The notes: a model not told the origin generated them from the letters alone. A DNA stretch of 64,000 bases from Mesorhizobium sp. Pch-S (GCF_004136315.1 NZ_CP029562.1:2170001-2234000); one strand, 5' to 3'; shown: positions 18,788-29,854, counted from the first letter of the stretch. Made by a program: numbers and translations.

Positions 18788-20569
18788 TCAGCCTTCAGCC
18801 GGCAGGGCGACGAGGAAGCGGGCGCCCCGGATCTCGCCCGGCTTGGTGCCGGGGATGTTCTCGGCTGTCAGCGTGCCACCATGAGCCTCGACGATCTGCC
18901 GGCTGATCGACAGGCCAAGGCCCGAATTCTGCCCGAACGCCTCGCCGGCGGGCCGATCGGTGTAGAACCGTTCGAAGATGCGCTCGATGTTCTCGGCGCG
19001 GATGCCCGGACCGTTGTCGTCAACCGTGAGGATGTTGAACTTGCCCGACCTGGCAAGCGACAGCGTGATCTGGCCGTGACCGTCGGGCACGAACGAACGC
19101 GCATTCTCGATCAGATTGGTGATGACCTGGCCGAGGCGCAGGTCATGGCCCTGCACGTAATACCCCTTGGCGCCCTGCGGCAGCTTGGCGACCGTGAGTT
19201 CGATCTCGACCGATTTCTTGTGGTGGGAAGCCTCACGTGAAACGCTGACCAGATCGGAAACGAACTGCTTGAAATCGACCCTGGCCGCATCGTCGCGTGC
19301 CAGTTCGGCGTCGAGGCGGGAAGCATCGGAGATGTCGGTGATGAGGCGGTCCAGCCGCCTGACGTCATGCTGGATCACTTCCATCAGCCGGCCGCGCGAG
19401 GTCTCGTTCTTGGCCAGCGGCAGAGTCTCCACGGCACTGCGCAGCGACGTCAGCGGGTTCTTCAGCTCGTGCGAGACATCGGCGGCGAAACTTTCGATCG
19501 CCTCGATGCGGGCATAAAGCGCATTGGTCATGTCGCGCACCGCGATCGACAGGTTGCCGATCTCGTCCTGGCGGTCGGAGAAGTCGGGAATCTCCTCGCG
19601 ATTCTTGATCGAACGGCGCACACGCACCGCAGCAGCCGACAGCCGGCGCAGCGGATTGGCGATGGTGGAGGCAAGCAGCATCGAGAGGATGGCCGTCACC
19701 AGCGCTGCAACGCCGAAAACGCGCAGGATCGCCTTGCGTTCGGCCGCCACGATCTTGTCAATGTCGCCGCCCTCGGTGGACAGCATCAGCACGCCGAGCA
19801 CCGCCCGGAATCGCTGGATCGGCACCGCGACCGAGACGATCTGCTCGCCCTTTTCACTAACCCGCACGAATGTCGACGGACCACCCGTCAGCGCCTTCAC
19901 CACCTCGGGGAAGGCGGCACCATTGCCGCCGGGCTGCTCCTTGTAGACCGGCAGCGAGTGGTTGGAGAAAATGTCGAAGACGAATTTCTGCGCGCGCTCG
20001 GCGAAACTGGGCTCTTCCTCCTCGGTCGGCGGCAGGTCGTAGCGCAGGATCTGGCCCTTTGAATACAGATGCCTGGAATCGAGCAGCAGGTTGGCGTCGC
20101 GGTCGTAGATGCGGGCGCGGGTGCGGGTCGGCGAAATCAGCCGCCGCAGAACCGGCGCCACGCGCTCGGGATTGATCGGAAAATCGAGATTGTCGAGCTG
20201 ATCCGCCGAAGGGCCGAGGCTCTCGCCGGCCTGCAGCTCAAGCAGCTTTTCCGGATCGATGCGGATGGCATCGGTCTCCACCGTGGCCGATGCCGCGATG
20301 GCACCGGCGATGATCTCGCCCTGCGTCATCAGGCTTTCGACGCGCGCGTCGATCAGGCCGTCGCGGAACGTGTTGAGATAGAGAATACCGACGACCAGCA
20401 CGGCGAGGCCGGCGAGGTTGAGGAAGAGGATGCGCCGGGTGAGGCTGGAAAAGATGTGATGGCCGAGGAAACGGCGCATCGGCACCGTTACCCTCGACAA
20501 GGCTGCGGGCAGGATACGCGACGACCGCCGCGTGGCCGAAGGCCTGTTCCGCTCTACCTCTGCTGCCAT
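18788..20569 (-). CDS. chvG: ChvG/ExoS-type sensor histidine kinase
   Basis: A 593-residue membrane kinase. Two transmembrane segments (ILFLNLAGLAVLVVGILYLN near residue 50 and VAALVTAILSMLLASTI near 280) flank a periplasmic sensor domain. HAMP follows, then HisKA with ADVSHELKNPLTSL and HATPase with GLGLSISRQIVEAHGG. In Agrobacterium and Sinorhizobium this kinase controls acid response, exopolysaccharide and host interaction by phosphorylating ChvI. The gene starts 16 nt after chvI and is followed by hprK, the conserved rhizobial order. Confidence 0.95.
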   Translation of the reverse strand: MAAEVERNRPSATRRSSRILPAALSRVTVPMRRFLGHHIFSSLTRRILFLNLAGLAVLVVGILYLNTFRDGLIDARVESLMTQGEIIAGAIAASATVETDAIRIDPEKLLELQAGESLGPSADQLDNLDFPINPERVAPVLRRLISPTRTRARIYDRDANLLLDSRHLYSKGQILRYDLPPTEEEEPSFAERAQKFVFDIFSNHSLPVYKEQPGGNGAAFPEVVKALTGGPSTFVRVSEKGEQIVSVAVPIQRFRAVLGVLMLSTEGGDIDKIVAAERKAILRVFGVAALVTAILSMLLASTIANPLRRLSAAAVRVRRSIKNREEIPDFSDRQDEIGNLSIAVRDMTNALYARIEAIESFAADVSHELKNPLTSLRSAVETLPLAKNETSRGRLMEVIQHDVRRLDRLITDISDASRLDAELARDDAARVDFKQFVSDLVSVSREASHHKKSVEIELTVAKLPQGAKGYYVQGHDLRLGQVITNLIENARSFVPDGHGQITLSLARSGKFNILTVDDNGPGIRAENIERIFERFYTDRPAGEAFGQNSGLGLSISRQIVEAHGGTLTAENIPGTKPGEIRGARFLVALPAEG

Positions 20570-20585
20570 CGGATCCCGGTCAATC

Positions 20586-21287
20586 TCAGGCTTCGCGGAA
20601 CCGGTAGCCGACCCCGTAAAGCGTTTCGATCATCTCGAAGTCGTCGTCGACGGCCTTGAACTTCTTGCGCAGCCGCTTGATGTGGCTGTCGATGGTGCGG
20701 TCGTCGACATAGACCTGCTCATCATAGGCCGAATCCATCAGCGCATCACGGCTTTTCACAACGCCCGGTCGCTGCGCCAGCGAATGCAGGATCAGGAATT
20801 CGGTGACGGTGAGCACGACGGGCTCGCCCTTCCAGGTGCAGGTGTGACGCTCCTGGTCCATGACCAGCTGGCCGCGCTCCAGCGAACGCGACGCCTGCGC
20901 CGGCGCCTTGGCGGCCGCCTCGCGGGCGCTGGTGCGGCGCAGAACCGCACGCACGCGCTCCACCAGAAGACGCTGCGAGAACGGCTTCTTGATGAAGTCG
21001 TCGGCGCCCATCTTCAGGCCGAACAGCTCGTCGATCTCGTCGTCCTTGGACGTCAGGAAGATGACCGGGAGGTCGGTCTTCTGGCGCAGACGGCGCAGCA
21101 GTTCCATGCCGTCCATGCGCGGCATCTTGATATCCAGGATCGCGAGGTTCGGCGGACGCGCCGCAAGCCCCTCGAGCGCGGACGCGCCATCCGTATAGGT
21201 TTCGACCCGATATCCTTCCGATTCCAAGGCAATCGAAACCGACGTCAGGATGTTGCGGTCGTCATCGACCAGCGCGATAGTCGCCAT
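20586..21287 (-). CDS. chvI: ChvI-type response regulator
   Basis: A 233-residue OmpR-class regulator. The receiver domain begins [12 protein letters not shown] with the phospho-acceptor aspartate at residue 52 ([11 protein letters not shown]), and the C-terminal winged helix includes [20 protein letters not shown] chose the start at 21287 because the protein then matches the family N terminus and GAGGGAGCC precedes it; longer in-frame starts exist up to 21362. It is the partner of the adjacent ChvG and is divergent from pckA. Confidence 0.95.
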   Translation of the reverse strand: MATIALVDDDRNILTSVSIALESEGYRVETYTDGASALEGLAARPPNLAILDIKMPRMDGMELLRRLRQKTDLPVIFLTSKDDEIDELFGLKMGADDFIKKPFSQRLLVERVRAVLRRTSAREAAAKAPAQASRSLERGQLVMDQERHTCTWKGEPVVLTVTEFLILHSLAQRPGVVKSRDALMDSAYDEQVYVDDRTIDSHIKRLRKKFKAVDDDFEMIETLYGVGYRFREA

Positions 21288-21506
21288 TTCCAGCGGCTCC
21301 CTCATAAGCGGGTGTCCCTTCATACCGTAGGAAGGGGCTTTTGCAGGACAAATTGGGTACAAAATGTGGCACGCCGCAAGCCGTCCTACATCGGCTAAGC
21401 GCTTATGTCCACAACGAGCCCTCCGCCATCACTTCGTCAAGATTGGACGCCGGGCGCTGCCCGATCCTTTGGCCGCCCCTTGGGGACAACCCGCAATTTT
21501 CACGCT

Positions 21507-21549
21507 TTTAAACGATTTAAACATCTTTCAAAATTTTTAAATCGATTAA
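21507..21549. promoter_or_regulatory. Paired palindromic operators upstream of pckA
   Basis: Within the 366-nt chvI-pckA gap an AT-rich island holds TTTAAACGATTTAAA (21507-21521) and TTAAATCGATTAA (21537-21549), followed by a GATATC centre at 21556. These look like LacI/GalR-family sites. In Sinorhizobium, pckA is controlled by the LacI-type regulator PckR, so PckR is the likely binder by inference. The rest of the gap shows nothing clear apart from the pckA ribosome site. Confidence 0.5.
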
Positions 21550-21653
21550 TGATTTGATATCGTTTGCTTTTTCTGATTTTGGCCATTTTCCGAAGCTTGG
21601 ATCACCCGATCCTGGGGCAACCACCGAAGCGACAATCAACAGGGAGAATATCG

Positions 21654-23264
<1,611 letters not shown>

Positions 23265-23301
23265 GCTCCGCGAAGCTTCCTATCCCAGTTCTGCCTCCAA
23301 C

Positions 23302-23330
23302 GGGCTCGATTTCGGTCGGGCCCTTTTCTT
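23302..23330 (+). terminator. Intrinsic terminator of pckA
   Basis: GGGCTCGA pairs with TCGGGCCC (one G-T wobble) around a six-base loop and is followed by TTTTCTTTT, 37 nt after the pckA stop. Confidence 0.75.
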
Positions 23331-23358
23331 TTCGCCGCAGCCGCGCCATCACTGTGTC

Positions 23359-23796
23359 ATGGCAAATGACGACATCATCAGGGTCAGCGCAGAGGCGATC
23401 ATCCACCCCGACGACCTGGAAGAGAGTTTCATCCGCTCTTCCGGTCCTGGCGGGCAGAACGTGAACAAGGTCGCCACCGCGGTGCAACTGCGCTTCAACG
23501 CTGTACTTGCTGAAGGCCTTTCCGAGCGCGTGCGCGACCGCGTCATCCGCTTTGCCGGCCAGCGCGCCACCAAGGACGGCGTCATCGTCATCGAAGCCGG
23601 GCGTTTCCGCACCCAGGAACAGAACCGCGCCGATGCCCGTTCCCGACTGACGGCATTGGTGGCGAAGGCCGCTGAACCGCCGCCGCCGCCGCGCAAGAAG
23701 ACCAAGCCCAGCAAGGGCGCGGTCGAGCGGCGTCTGAAAAGCAAGGCCGGACGCTCAACCGTCAAAAAACTTCGCGGCAGGGTTGGCGATGACTAG
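23359..23796 (+). CDS. arfB: Alternative ribosome-rescue factor / peptidyl-tRNA hydrolase ArfB
   Basis: A 145-residue protein with the release-factor catalytic motif GGQ at residues 31-33 (SSGPGGQNVNKV) and a lysine/arginine-rich C-terminal tail (KKTKPSKGAVERRLKSKAG). That combination is the hallmark of ArfB (YaeJ), which hydrolyses peptidyl-tRNA on stalled ribosomes by inserting its tail into the empty mRNA channel. The ATG at 23359 gives the family N terminus. It lies about 30 nt after the pckA terminator and is probably a separate unit. Confidence 0.92.
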   Translation: MANDDIIRVSAEAIIHPDDLEESFIRSSGPGGQNVNKVATAVQLRFNAVLAEGLSERVRDRVIRFAGQRATKDGVIVIEAGRFRTQEQNRADARSRLTALVAKAAEPPPPPRKKTKPSKGAVERRLKSKAGRSTVKKLRGRVGDD

Positions 23797-23889
23797 AAGA
23801 ATAACAGCAGCGTTCCGCAACGTGACTTCCCATCGAAGCGTTCAGATGCAAAGTTGGCGCTCCCGCTCAACAGGCATGGAGGCGTTCCA

Positions 23890-24360
23890 ATGGGAATTTT
23901 CGATTTCGTCAAAGGCGTCGGCAAGAAGCTCGGCATTGGCGACGATGAGGAAGCAGCGCCAGACGCCGGCACGCTGAAAAAGGAACTGGATTCGCACAAG
24001 CTCGGCACCGACGGCGTGCAGGTCGAGATCAAGGGCGACACGGCCGTTTTGAAGGGCGAGGTCAAGGACCAGTCGATCTTCGAGAAGGCCGTGATTGCCG
24101 TCGGCAACACGCTGGGTGTTTCGAAAGTCCAGGCGGACGAGCTCAAGGTTGGCGCCGATACCGCCACCGCAGCACCTGCCAAGGCCCCGGTTTTCTATAC
24201 CGTGAAGAAGGGCGACAATCTGTGGAAGATCGCCGAGGCCCAGTATGGGAAGGGCAATGGCGCCAAGAATCCGCTGATTTTCGAAGCCAACAAGCCGATG
24301 CTCACCCATCCCGACAAGATCTATCCGGGTCAGGTCCTGCGCATCCCTGAACTTTCCTGA
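23890..24360 (+). CDS. BON-LysM protein, Kbp (YgaU)-like
   Basis: A 156-residue cytoplasmic protein with a BON domain at about residues 25-90 and a C-terminal LysM domain from YTVKKGDNLWKIAE onward. The segment FEANKPML and the ending KIYPGQVLRIPE closely match E. coli Kbp, which binds potassium; a similar role here is inference. The start at 23890 is preceded by GGAGGC. No signal peptide is visible, which argues against peptidoglycan binding despite the LysM domain. Confidence 0.9.
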   Translation: MGIFDFVKGVGKKLGIGDDEEAAPDAGTLKKELDSHKLGTDGVQVEIKGDTAVLKGEVKDQSIFEKAVIAVGNTLGVSKVQADELKVGADTATAAPAKAPVFYTVKKGDNLWKIAEAQYGKGNGAKNPLIFEANKPMLTHPDKIYPGQVLRIPELS

Positions 24361-24387
24361 TCCCGCTATACGGGTCAAAACGACAAG

Positions 24388-24414
24388 ACGGCGGCTTTCG
24401 GGTCGCCGTTTTTC
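24388..24414 (+). terminator. Intrinsic terminator after the Kbp-like gene
   Basis: ACGGCG pairs with CGCCGT around a loop rich in G and T and is followed by TTTTTC, 28 nt beyond the stop codon. Confidence 0.75.
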
Positions 24415-24468
24415 GTTGGCAGGTGCATTGTTGTGCCGCACCATCACCACGCGAATCTGGAACCTGCC

Positions 24469-25082
24469 ATGCTCGTCCTGCCCAAAGGCGTCCGCCACAT
24501 GCCCGGCCATCTCGCGCGCCCGGCCCAGGAAGCCCTGGTCGAGGCCGTACGCGCCGTCGTGCAGGAAGCACCGCTCTATGTGCCTGCCATGCCACGTACC
24601 GGCAAGGAGATGAGCGTGCGCATGACCAATTGCGGTGCGCTCGGCTGGGTCACGGACAAGGAGCAGGGCTATCGCTACCAGGCGACGCATCCGGCGACCG
24701 GAAAGCCGTGGCCCGCCATCCCGGAAAGCCTGCTTGCGCTGTGGCGTGAGGTTTCAGGCTATCCGCATCCGCCGGAAGCCTGCCTCGTCAATTTCTACAC
24801 GGCCGACGCCAAGATGGGGCTGCACCAGGATCGCGACGAGCAGGAATTCGCCGGCCGGTGGTCTCGATCTCGCTCGGCGACGATTGCCTGTTCCGCGTCG
24901 GCCAGACGGCACGCGACGGCAAGACGGTGTCGTTCAGGCTGAAATCGGGCGATGTTGTCGTGCTGGGTGGCGATGGCCGCCTCGCCTTCCATGGCGTCGA
25001 CCGCATCTATCCGATGACCTCGGCGCTGCTGAAGAACGGCGGGCGGATCAACCTGACCCTGCGGCGCGTGACGAAGCCCTGA
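24469..25082 (+). pseudogene. alkB: AlkB-type DNA dealkylation dioxygenase, frameshifted
   Basis: Two adjoining reading frames together encode a full AlkB, the Fe(II)/2-oxoglutarate dioxygenase that repairs alkylated bases. The first (from ATG 24469) runs through RTGKEMSVRMTNCG and the iron motif LHQDRDEQEF. Near base 24852-24857 the frame shifts. The second frame continues VVSISLGDDCLFRVG with the distal iron histidine in AFHGVDRIYP and the 2-oxoglutarate arginine in RINLTLRRV, ending at 25082. One missing base in a GCCGGCCGG run explains it. All catalytic residues survive, so this is either a very recent mutation or a sequencing error. Confidence 0.85.
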
Positions 25083-25100
25083 TTTCGTCCGTGGAAGACC

Positions 25101-25138
25101 AGAGCGTTTCCGTTTTTCACGGAAACGCGGAACGCTCT
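25101..25138. repeat. Dispersed AGAGCGTTTC-type repeat, copy 3 (near-perfect palindrome)
   Basis: AGAGCGTTTCC and its inverted counterpart around TTTTTCACGGAAACG, closing with GGAACGCTCT, form a strong hairpin. It lies between the convergent alkB and coaA genes and matches the copy at 50517-50578 closely. Confidence 0.8.
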
Positions 25139-25162
25139 AAGGTTTTGTTTTCACCGCATTCT

Positions 25163-25193
25163 TGTAACGCCAAGTGATTCCACTTGGCTACAA
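25163..25193. repeat. Palindrome GCCAAGTG-ATTC-CACTTGGC
   Basis: A perfect 8-bp inverted repeat with a four-base loop, extended outward by TTGTA and TACAA. A CTCTAGAGC box follows. It is a second repeat type directly beside the AGAGCGTTTC element, and may act as the coaA transcription end. Confidence 0.75.
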
Positions 25194-25199
25194 AATGCT

Positions 25200-26183
25200 C
25201 TAGAGCTTTCGCAGCGCCACTTCCTCGACCAGGTGGTTGGCGCCCTTGCGCAGGATGAGATCGGCGCGTGGGCGTGTCGGCAGGATGTTCTCGCGCAGGT
25301 TCTTGAGGTTGATGTTGGCCCAAAGGCCCTCGGCGATGGCGCGAGCGGCGGTCTCCGACAATTGCGAATAGCGATGGAAGAAGGATTCCGGATTGCGGAA
25401 GGCGGTTTCGCGCAGCCGCATGAAGCGGGCGATGTACCATTCGTGGATGAGCTCTTCCTCGGCGTCGATGTAGATCGAGAAGTCGAAGAAGTCCGACAGG
25501 AATGGCACGAACTTGCCGTCCATCGGCAGCCTGCCGGGCTGCAGCACGTTGATGCCTTCGAAGATCAGGATGTCGGGCCGATCGATGGTGACATAGGCGC
25601 CCGGAAGCACGTCATAGGTCAGGTGCGAGTAAAGCGGTGCGCGCACGTCGCGTTCACCCGACTTGATCGATGACAGGAAACGCAGCAGCGCTCCGACGTC
25701 GTAGCTGTCAGGAAAACCCTTGCGCTCCATCAGCCGGTCGCGGCGCAGCACTTCATTGGGAAGGAGAAAACCGTCGGTGGTGACCAGGTCGACCTTCGGG
25801 CTCGACGGCCAGCGCGCGAGCAGCTCCTTCAGAACGCGCGCGGTGGTCGACTTGCCGACCGCCACGGAACCGGCGATGCCGATGATGTAGGGCGTCTTGA
25901 CCACACTGGCCTTGTTGAAGAAGGCCTGGCGCTGGCGAAACAGCATCTGGCTGGATTCGACATGCGCCGAAAGCAGGCGCGACATCGACAGATAGATGCG
26001 GGTGACTTCCTCGAGATCGACCGGGTCGTTCAGCGAGCGCAGCCTGTCGATCTCGTCCCTGCCGAGCGTCAGCGGCGTGTCGGCGCGGAATTTGGCCCAG
26101 TCGTCGGCGGAAAAGAAAAGATAGGGAGAATATTTCTCGGTCGGCGTGAGCTGGTCCATCGAGATCCCCGCCCTTTCCAGCAT
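25200..26183 (-). CDS. coaA: Type I pantothenate kinase
   Basis: A 327-residue CoaA that phosphorylates pantothenate, the first and regulated step of coenzyme A synthesis. The P-loop GSVAVGKST sits at about residues 105-113, and [11 protein letters not shown] and the family's [12 protein letters not shown] opening are present. ATG at 26183 overlaps the hisE stop as ATGA; ATG at 26159 ([10 protein letters not shown]) is an alternative that also gives a good N terminus. The downstream placement after hisE is typical for rhizobia. Confidence 0.96.
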   Translation of the reverse strand: MLERAGISMDQLTPTEKYSPYLFFSADDWAKFRADTPLTLGRDEIDRLRSLNDPVDLEEVTRIYLSMSRLLSAHVESSQMLFRQRQAFFNKASVVKTPYIIGIAGSVAVGKSTTARVLKELLARWPSSPKVDLVTTDGFLLPNEVLRRDRLMERKGFPDSYDVGALLRFLSSIKSGERDVRAPLYSHLTYDVLPGAYVTIDRPDILIFEGINVLQPGRLPMDGKFVPFLSDFFDFSIYIDAEEELIHEWYIARFMRLRETAFRNPESFFHRYSQLSETAARAIAEGLWANINLKNLRENILPTRPRADLILRKGANHLVEEVALRKL

Positions 26184-26509
26184 CAGTCCCGCCCGCCCCG
26201 CGAAGCCTTCTCGGTGATGCCTGAACGCCCGGTCCGGCGTTCGAGTTCCGCCAGAACGTCATCCAGCGGCACACCCGCGATGCCGAGCACCACCAGCCAA
26301 TGATAGAGGAGATCGGCGCTTTCCGAAACGAGCCCCTGCCGGTCACCCTTGATGGCGGCGATGACGGTCTCGACGGCCTCTTCGCCGAGCTTTTGCGCGG
26401 CCTTGTCCATGCCGCGCGCATAAAGCTTGGCCGTCCACGATTCCGGATCGCCGGAATGCGCACGCTCGCGAATGGTCGCCTCGAGATCGGACAGCGAAAA
26501 GCCAGTCAT
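26183..26509 (-). CDS. hisE: Phosphoribosyl-ATP pyrophosphatase
   Basis: A 108-residue HisE, which removes pyrophosphate from phosphoribosyl-ATP in the second step of histidine synthesis. The acidic motif [13 protein letters not shown] and [10 protein letters not shown] are the metal-binding helices of the MazG-like fold. It follows hisF by 9 nt and overlaps coaA by 3 nt. HisI is not fused to it, as usual in this group. Confidence 0.96.
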   Translation of the reverse strand: MTGFSLSDLEATIRERAHSGDPESWTAKLYARGMDKAAQKLGEEAVETVIAAIKGDRQGLVSESADLLYHWLVVLGIAGVPLDDVLAELERRTGRSGITEKASRGGRD

Positions 26510-26518
26510 AATAGCCGT

Positions 26519-27313
26519 TTAGGACCCTTTGGGGAGCGAGTCGAGTCGCATCGGCAGACCAGCCGCCGCCATATGCTGTTTGGCCTCGGCAATCGTGTAG
26601 GTGCCGAAATGGAAGATGGAGGCGGCAAGCACCGCGGTGGCATGACCATCGCGGATACCGGCGACCATGTGGTCGAGATTACCGACGCCGCCTGACGCGA
26701 TCACCGGAACGCGAACGGCGTCCGCGACAGCGCGCGTCAGGGCAATGTCATAACCCGCCTTGGTACCGTCGCGATCCATCGAGGTCAGCAGGATTTCGCC
26801 AGCACCGAGATCGACGACCTTGCGGGCAAACTCGACGGCATCGATGCCGGTCTTTTCGCGGCCGCCATGGGTGAAGATCTCCCAGCGATCGGCCTCACCG
26901 GCCGCCGATACCTTCTTGGCGTCGATGGCAACGACGATGCACTGGTTGCCGAACTTGTCGGCGGCTTCCGCGACGAAGGACGGGTTCTTCACCGCCGTGG
27001 TGTTGATCGATACCTTGTCGGCGCCGGCCAGCAGGAGCCTTCGGATATCGGCAACCTGGCGCACGCCGCCGCCGACCGTCAGCGGCATGAAACACTGTTC
27101 GGCGGTGCGGGCGACGACATCGAAGATGGTTTCGCGGTTGTCGGACGAAGCGGTGATGTCGAGGAAGCAGAGCTCGTCGGCACCGGCCGCATCATAGGCC
27201 TTGGCGGCTTCCACCGGGTCGCCGGCATCGACCAGGTCGACGAAATTGACGCCTTTCACAACACGGCCATCTTTGACATCCAGGCACGGGATGACTCTCG
27301 CCTTCAGCGTCAC
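26519..27313 (-). CDS. hisF: Imidazole glycerol phosphate synthase cyclase subunit
   Basis: A 264-residue TIM barrel that, with HisH, makes imidazole glycerol phosphate and AICAR. The catalytic aspartates are in [13 protein letters not shown] (residue 11) and in the central VVAIDAKKV strand. The phosphate-binding ends GGVRQVADI and SGGVGNLDH are intact. The start overlaps the stop of the arginase-family gene by 4 nt, so its translation is likely coupled to that gene. Confidence 0.97.
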   Translation of the reverse strand: MTLKARVIPCLDVKDGRVVKGVNFVDLVDAGDPVEAAKAYDAAGADELCFLDITASSDNRETIFDVVARTAEQCFMPLTVGGGVRQVADIRRLLLAGADKVSINTTAVKNPSFVAEAADKFGNQCIVVAIDAKKVSAAGEADRWEIFTHGGREKTGIDAVEFARKVVDLGAGEILLTSMDRDGTKAGYDIALTRAVADAVRVPVIASGGVGNLDHMVAGIRDGHATAVLAASIFHFGTYTIAEAKQHMAAAGLPMRLDSLPKGS

Positions 27314-28158
27314 AGGGCAGCTCCCGGTTCCTCTACCGTGGCGAGCAGCTCGGTGAGCAACTGTCCGACCAGGGGCGGCACTTCGGCCTGGGCATCGAAG
27401 GCGGGATCGTAGGCCGAGATGGTAATGCCGACGACCGGCACGTCCTTGGCCATGATGCAGGCTGCGCGGCGCAGCTGCACCGGGTTCGGGCCGCCTTCCG
27501 TCGTGTAGCGGTTGGCCTGCAGTTCCTTCGGGTCATGCACGTCGAGGTCGATATGCATGTGGGTGCGCGTCGCACCGGCCGCCTTCAGCCTGGTGACGGC
27601 TCCCACGGCGCCACCGCACTCTGTGCGGATGACCGGCAAGGTCTCCAGCAGCTTCTTTTCATCCGGGTCGAGGTCGCGTGCATTGACCAGGATGCAGCGT
27701 GACGGATCGATCGGCTTGAAGCCCGGTATCTCGAGCGCCATCGGTTTCCAGCACAGGCCGAGCACCGTCGACAGCGCCATGCCGTCAAGGAAGCCGTAGA
27801 TCGAGGTTTCTGGCGTGTTGAGGTCGCCATGCTGGTCGGCCCAGATGATGGAATCGGCATCCTCGCCGGCAACCGCTCCCGCAGCGGTCAGGCAATTGCC
27901 CGTCAGGACGACAGGAAACCGGCCATCTTCGCCCACGGCGCGCACTTTTTTGGCGACCGCGTTGCAGACCGCGAACCCGGTCGCGATCTCACGACCCGGC
28001 TCATCGCCAACCTTGCCAATGTCTTCCACGTCGACTTCGTGGCCGGCGAGCGTCAGCGCTTCGACCAGTCCGCCGGCAATCAGAGCGTCGGGGCCCTGGC
28101 CGCAGCCGCCATGGAAATGCCCACTGTCGTAGGAAGCGAGGATGATCGACAGCTTCAC
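27310..28158 (-). CDS. Arginase-family (ureohydrolase-fold) protein within the his operon
   Basis: A 282-residue arginase/agmatinase-fold protein. The metal motifs WADQHGDLN (ligands D108, H110, D112) and HIDLDVHDP (D204, D206) are clear. The usual GGDHS motif, whose histidine binds the first manganese, is replaced by [10 protein letters not shown] with Cys89 near that place. The carboxylate usually found near the C-terminal EVNP motif appears as [10 protein letters not shown] subfamily with GNC in this position exists, and I know of no assigned substrate. It overlaps hisA by 4 nt at its start and hisF by 4 nt at its end, so it is fully embedded in the histidine operon. True arginase activity cannot be assumed. 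Confidence 0.85.
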   Translation of the reverse strand: MKLSIILASYDSGHFHGGCGQGPDALIAGGLVEALTLAGHEVDVEDIGKVGDEPGREIATGFAVCNAVAKKVRAVGEDGRFPVVLTGNCLTAAGAVAGEDADSIIWADQHGDLNTPETSIYGFLDGMALSTVLGLCWKPMALEIPGFKPIDPSRCILVNARDLDPDEKKLLETLPVIRTECGGAVGAVTRLKAAGATRTHMHIDLDVHDPKELQANRYTTEGGPNPVQLRRAACIMAKDVPVVGITISAYDPAFDAQAEVPPLVGQLLTELLATVEEPGAAL

Positions 28159-28901
28159 CAGGCAGCCTCCTTCGTCTTGCCTTTCAGGATCGCCAGCGCC
28201 TCGGCAGGATCGATGCGGCCGTCGTAGAGAGCGCGGCCGGAAATGGCACCTTCAAGCCTGGCGGCATCAGGCATGGTCATGCGCACGATGTCGGCGATCG
28301 AAGCCAGTCCGCCGGACGCGATGACCGGGATGGAGACCGCTTCGGCGAGGTCGATGGTCGAATCCCAGTTGATGCCGGTGAGCACGCCGTCGCGGTCGAT
28401 GTCGGTGTAAATGATGGCGGCGACGCCGGCCCCCTCGAACTTCTTGGCAAGCTCGACCACGCCAAGGCTGGAGGCTTCCGCCCAGCCTTCAACCGCCACC
28501 TTGCCGCCTTTCGCATCGATGCCTACGGCAACCTTGCCGGGAAATGCCCGGCAGGCTTCCTTGACCAGTTCGGGATCGCGCACGGCGACTGTGCCGAGAA
28601 TCACGCGGGCAAGCCCGCGATCCAGCCAATCCTCGATCTGCGGCAAGGTGCGGATGCCGCCGCCGAGCTGCACCGGATTTCTGGTCGCCTTCAGGATGGC
28701 ACCGACCGCTGCGCTGTTGACGCTCTTGCCCTTGAAGGCGCCGTTGAGATCAACGACGTGCAGCCATTCGAAACCTTGCGCCTCGAAGGCACGCGCCTGG
28801 TCGGCGGGATCCTCGTTGTAGACGGTGGCCGTATCCATGTCGCCGAGTTTCAGGCGAACGCACTTGCCGTCCTTCAGATCGATTGCCGGAAAAAGGATCA
28901 T
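28155..28901 (-). CDS. hisA: ProFAR isomerase
   Basis: A 248-residue TIM barrel that opens the ribose of ProFAR to PRFAR in histidine synthesis. The N-terminal catalytic aspartate is in [14 protein letters not shown] (residue 8) and the second in [21 protein letters not shown] binds phosphate. It abuts the DUF1330 gene upstream with no gap and overlaps the arginase-family gene downstream by 4 nt. Confidence 0.97.
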   Translation of the reverse strand: MILFPAIDLKDGKCVRLKLGDMDTATVYNEDPADQARAFEAQGFEWLHVVDLNGAFKGKSVNSAAVGAILKATRNPVQLGGGIRTLPQIEDWLDRGLARVILGTVAVRDPELVKEACRAFPGKVAVGIDAKGGKVAVEGWAEASSLGVVELAKKFEGAGVAAIIYTDIDRDGVLTGINWDSTIDLAEAVSIPVIASGGLASIADIVRMTMPDAARLEGAISGRALYDGRIDPAEALAILKGKTKEAAW

Positions 28902-29192
28902 CTATGCCCCCTCGACGATGGCGACCTTGCCGACCGATCCGGCCAGACGATGCTTCAGAGCTTCCTGGTATTCCGGCGAGTTGTAGCAGGCGAGCGCCGT
29001 CTCGTAGGACTCGAACTCGATGATGACATGCCGGTTGCCGGTCGGGCCTTCCGGCTCGGTGTGGCGGCCGGCACGCACCAGGAATTTGGCGCCGTATCTG
29101 GCAAAGGCCGCACCATTGGTTTCGATGTACGTCTTGTAGATGTCGAGGTCTTGGACATCGATCATGGCCATCCAGTAGCCCTTCTTGCTCAC
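28902..29192 (-). CDS. DUF1330-family small protein
   Basis: A 96-residue protein of the dimeric alpha/beta-barrel DUF1330 family, with KGYWMAMIDVQD at the start and the central GNRHVIIEFESYETA. The family is cytoplasmic and has no settled function. Its position between hisH and hisA, touching hisA with zero spacing, suggests co-expression with the pathway. No catalytic motif is visible. Confidence 0.88.
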   Translation of the reverse strand: MSKKGYWMAMIDVQDLDIYKTYIETNGAAFARYGAKFLVRAGRHTEPEGPTGNRHVIIEFESYETALACYNSPEYQEALKHRLAGSVGKVAIVEGA

Positions 29193-29202
29193 GATATCCT
29201 CC

Positions 29203-29853
29203 TCAAGGCTTCCAGCGCAGGAAATTGGCGATCAGGGCGAGGCCGAGCGCCTGGCTCTTCTCGGGATGGAACTGCGTGCCGGCAAGGTTGTCGCGTGCAA
29301 CCGCGGCCGTCACCAGCCCACCGTAGTCGGCCTCGGCAAGCACCTCGTTCGGATCGCGCGCATCGAGATGGTAGGAATGGACGAAATAGGCGTGAAGCCC
29401 GTCCGGACCTGTCGGTATGCCGGCAAACAGCGGGTGTTCCCGCTTCACCGCGATGGTGTTCCAGCCGATCTGGGGGATCTTGAGCGCGGCGTCAGCAGGC
29501 CTGATCTCCTTGACGTCGCCGCCGATCCAGCCGAAGCCCTCGGTGACCGTCTTTTCCAGACCACGCTCCGACATCAGCTGCATGCCGACACAGATGCCCA
29601 GGAAAGGCCGGGCCTTGGCGATGGCGACCTCCTGCACGGCTTCCCACATGCCGTCGACCGCATGCAGGCCGGCGGCGCAATCCGCGTATGCGCCGACGCC
29701 CGGCAGCACGATGCGGTCGGCATGGCGTACCCGCGCCGCGTCCGCGGTCAGTTCGATATCGGCGGCGACGCCTGCTTCGCGCGCGGCGCGCTCGAAGGCC
29801 TTGGTGGCCGAGCGCAGATTGCCCGAGCCGTAGTCGATGATGGCAACCAGCAT
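29203..29853 (-). CDS. hisH: Imidazole glycerol phosphate synthase glutamine amidotransferase subunit
   Basis: A 216-residue class I glutaminase that supplies ammonia to HisF. The nucleophile is Cys88 in [11 protein letters not shown], and the His-Glu pair is in QFHPEKSQ near the C terminus. The start at 29853 is one base after the stop of the DUF2628-like gene and gives the expected [12 protein letters not shown] opening; an ATG at 29883 is in frame but atypical. Confidence 0.96.
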   Translation of the reverse strand: MLVAIIDYGSGNLRSATKAFERAAREAGVAADIELTADAARVRHADRIVLPGVGAYADCAAGLHAVDGMWEAVQEVAIAKARPFLGICVGMQLMSERGLEKTVTEGFGWIGGDVKEIRPADAALKIPQIGWNTIAVKREHPLFAGIPTGPDGLHAYFVHSYHLDARDPNEVLAEADYGGLVTAAVARDNLAGTQFHPEKSQALGLALIANFLRWKP

Positions 29854-29854
29854 G

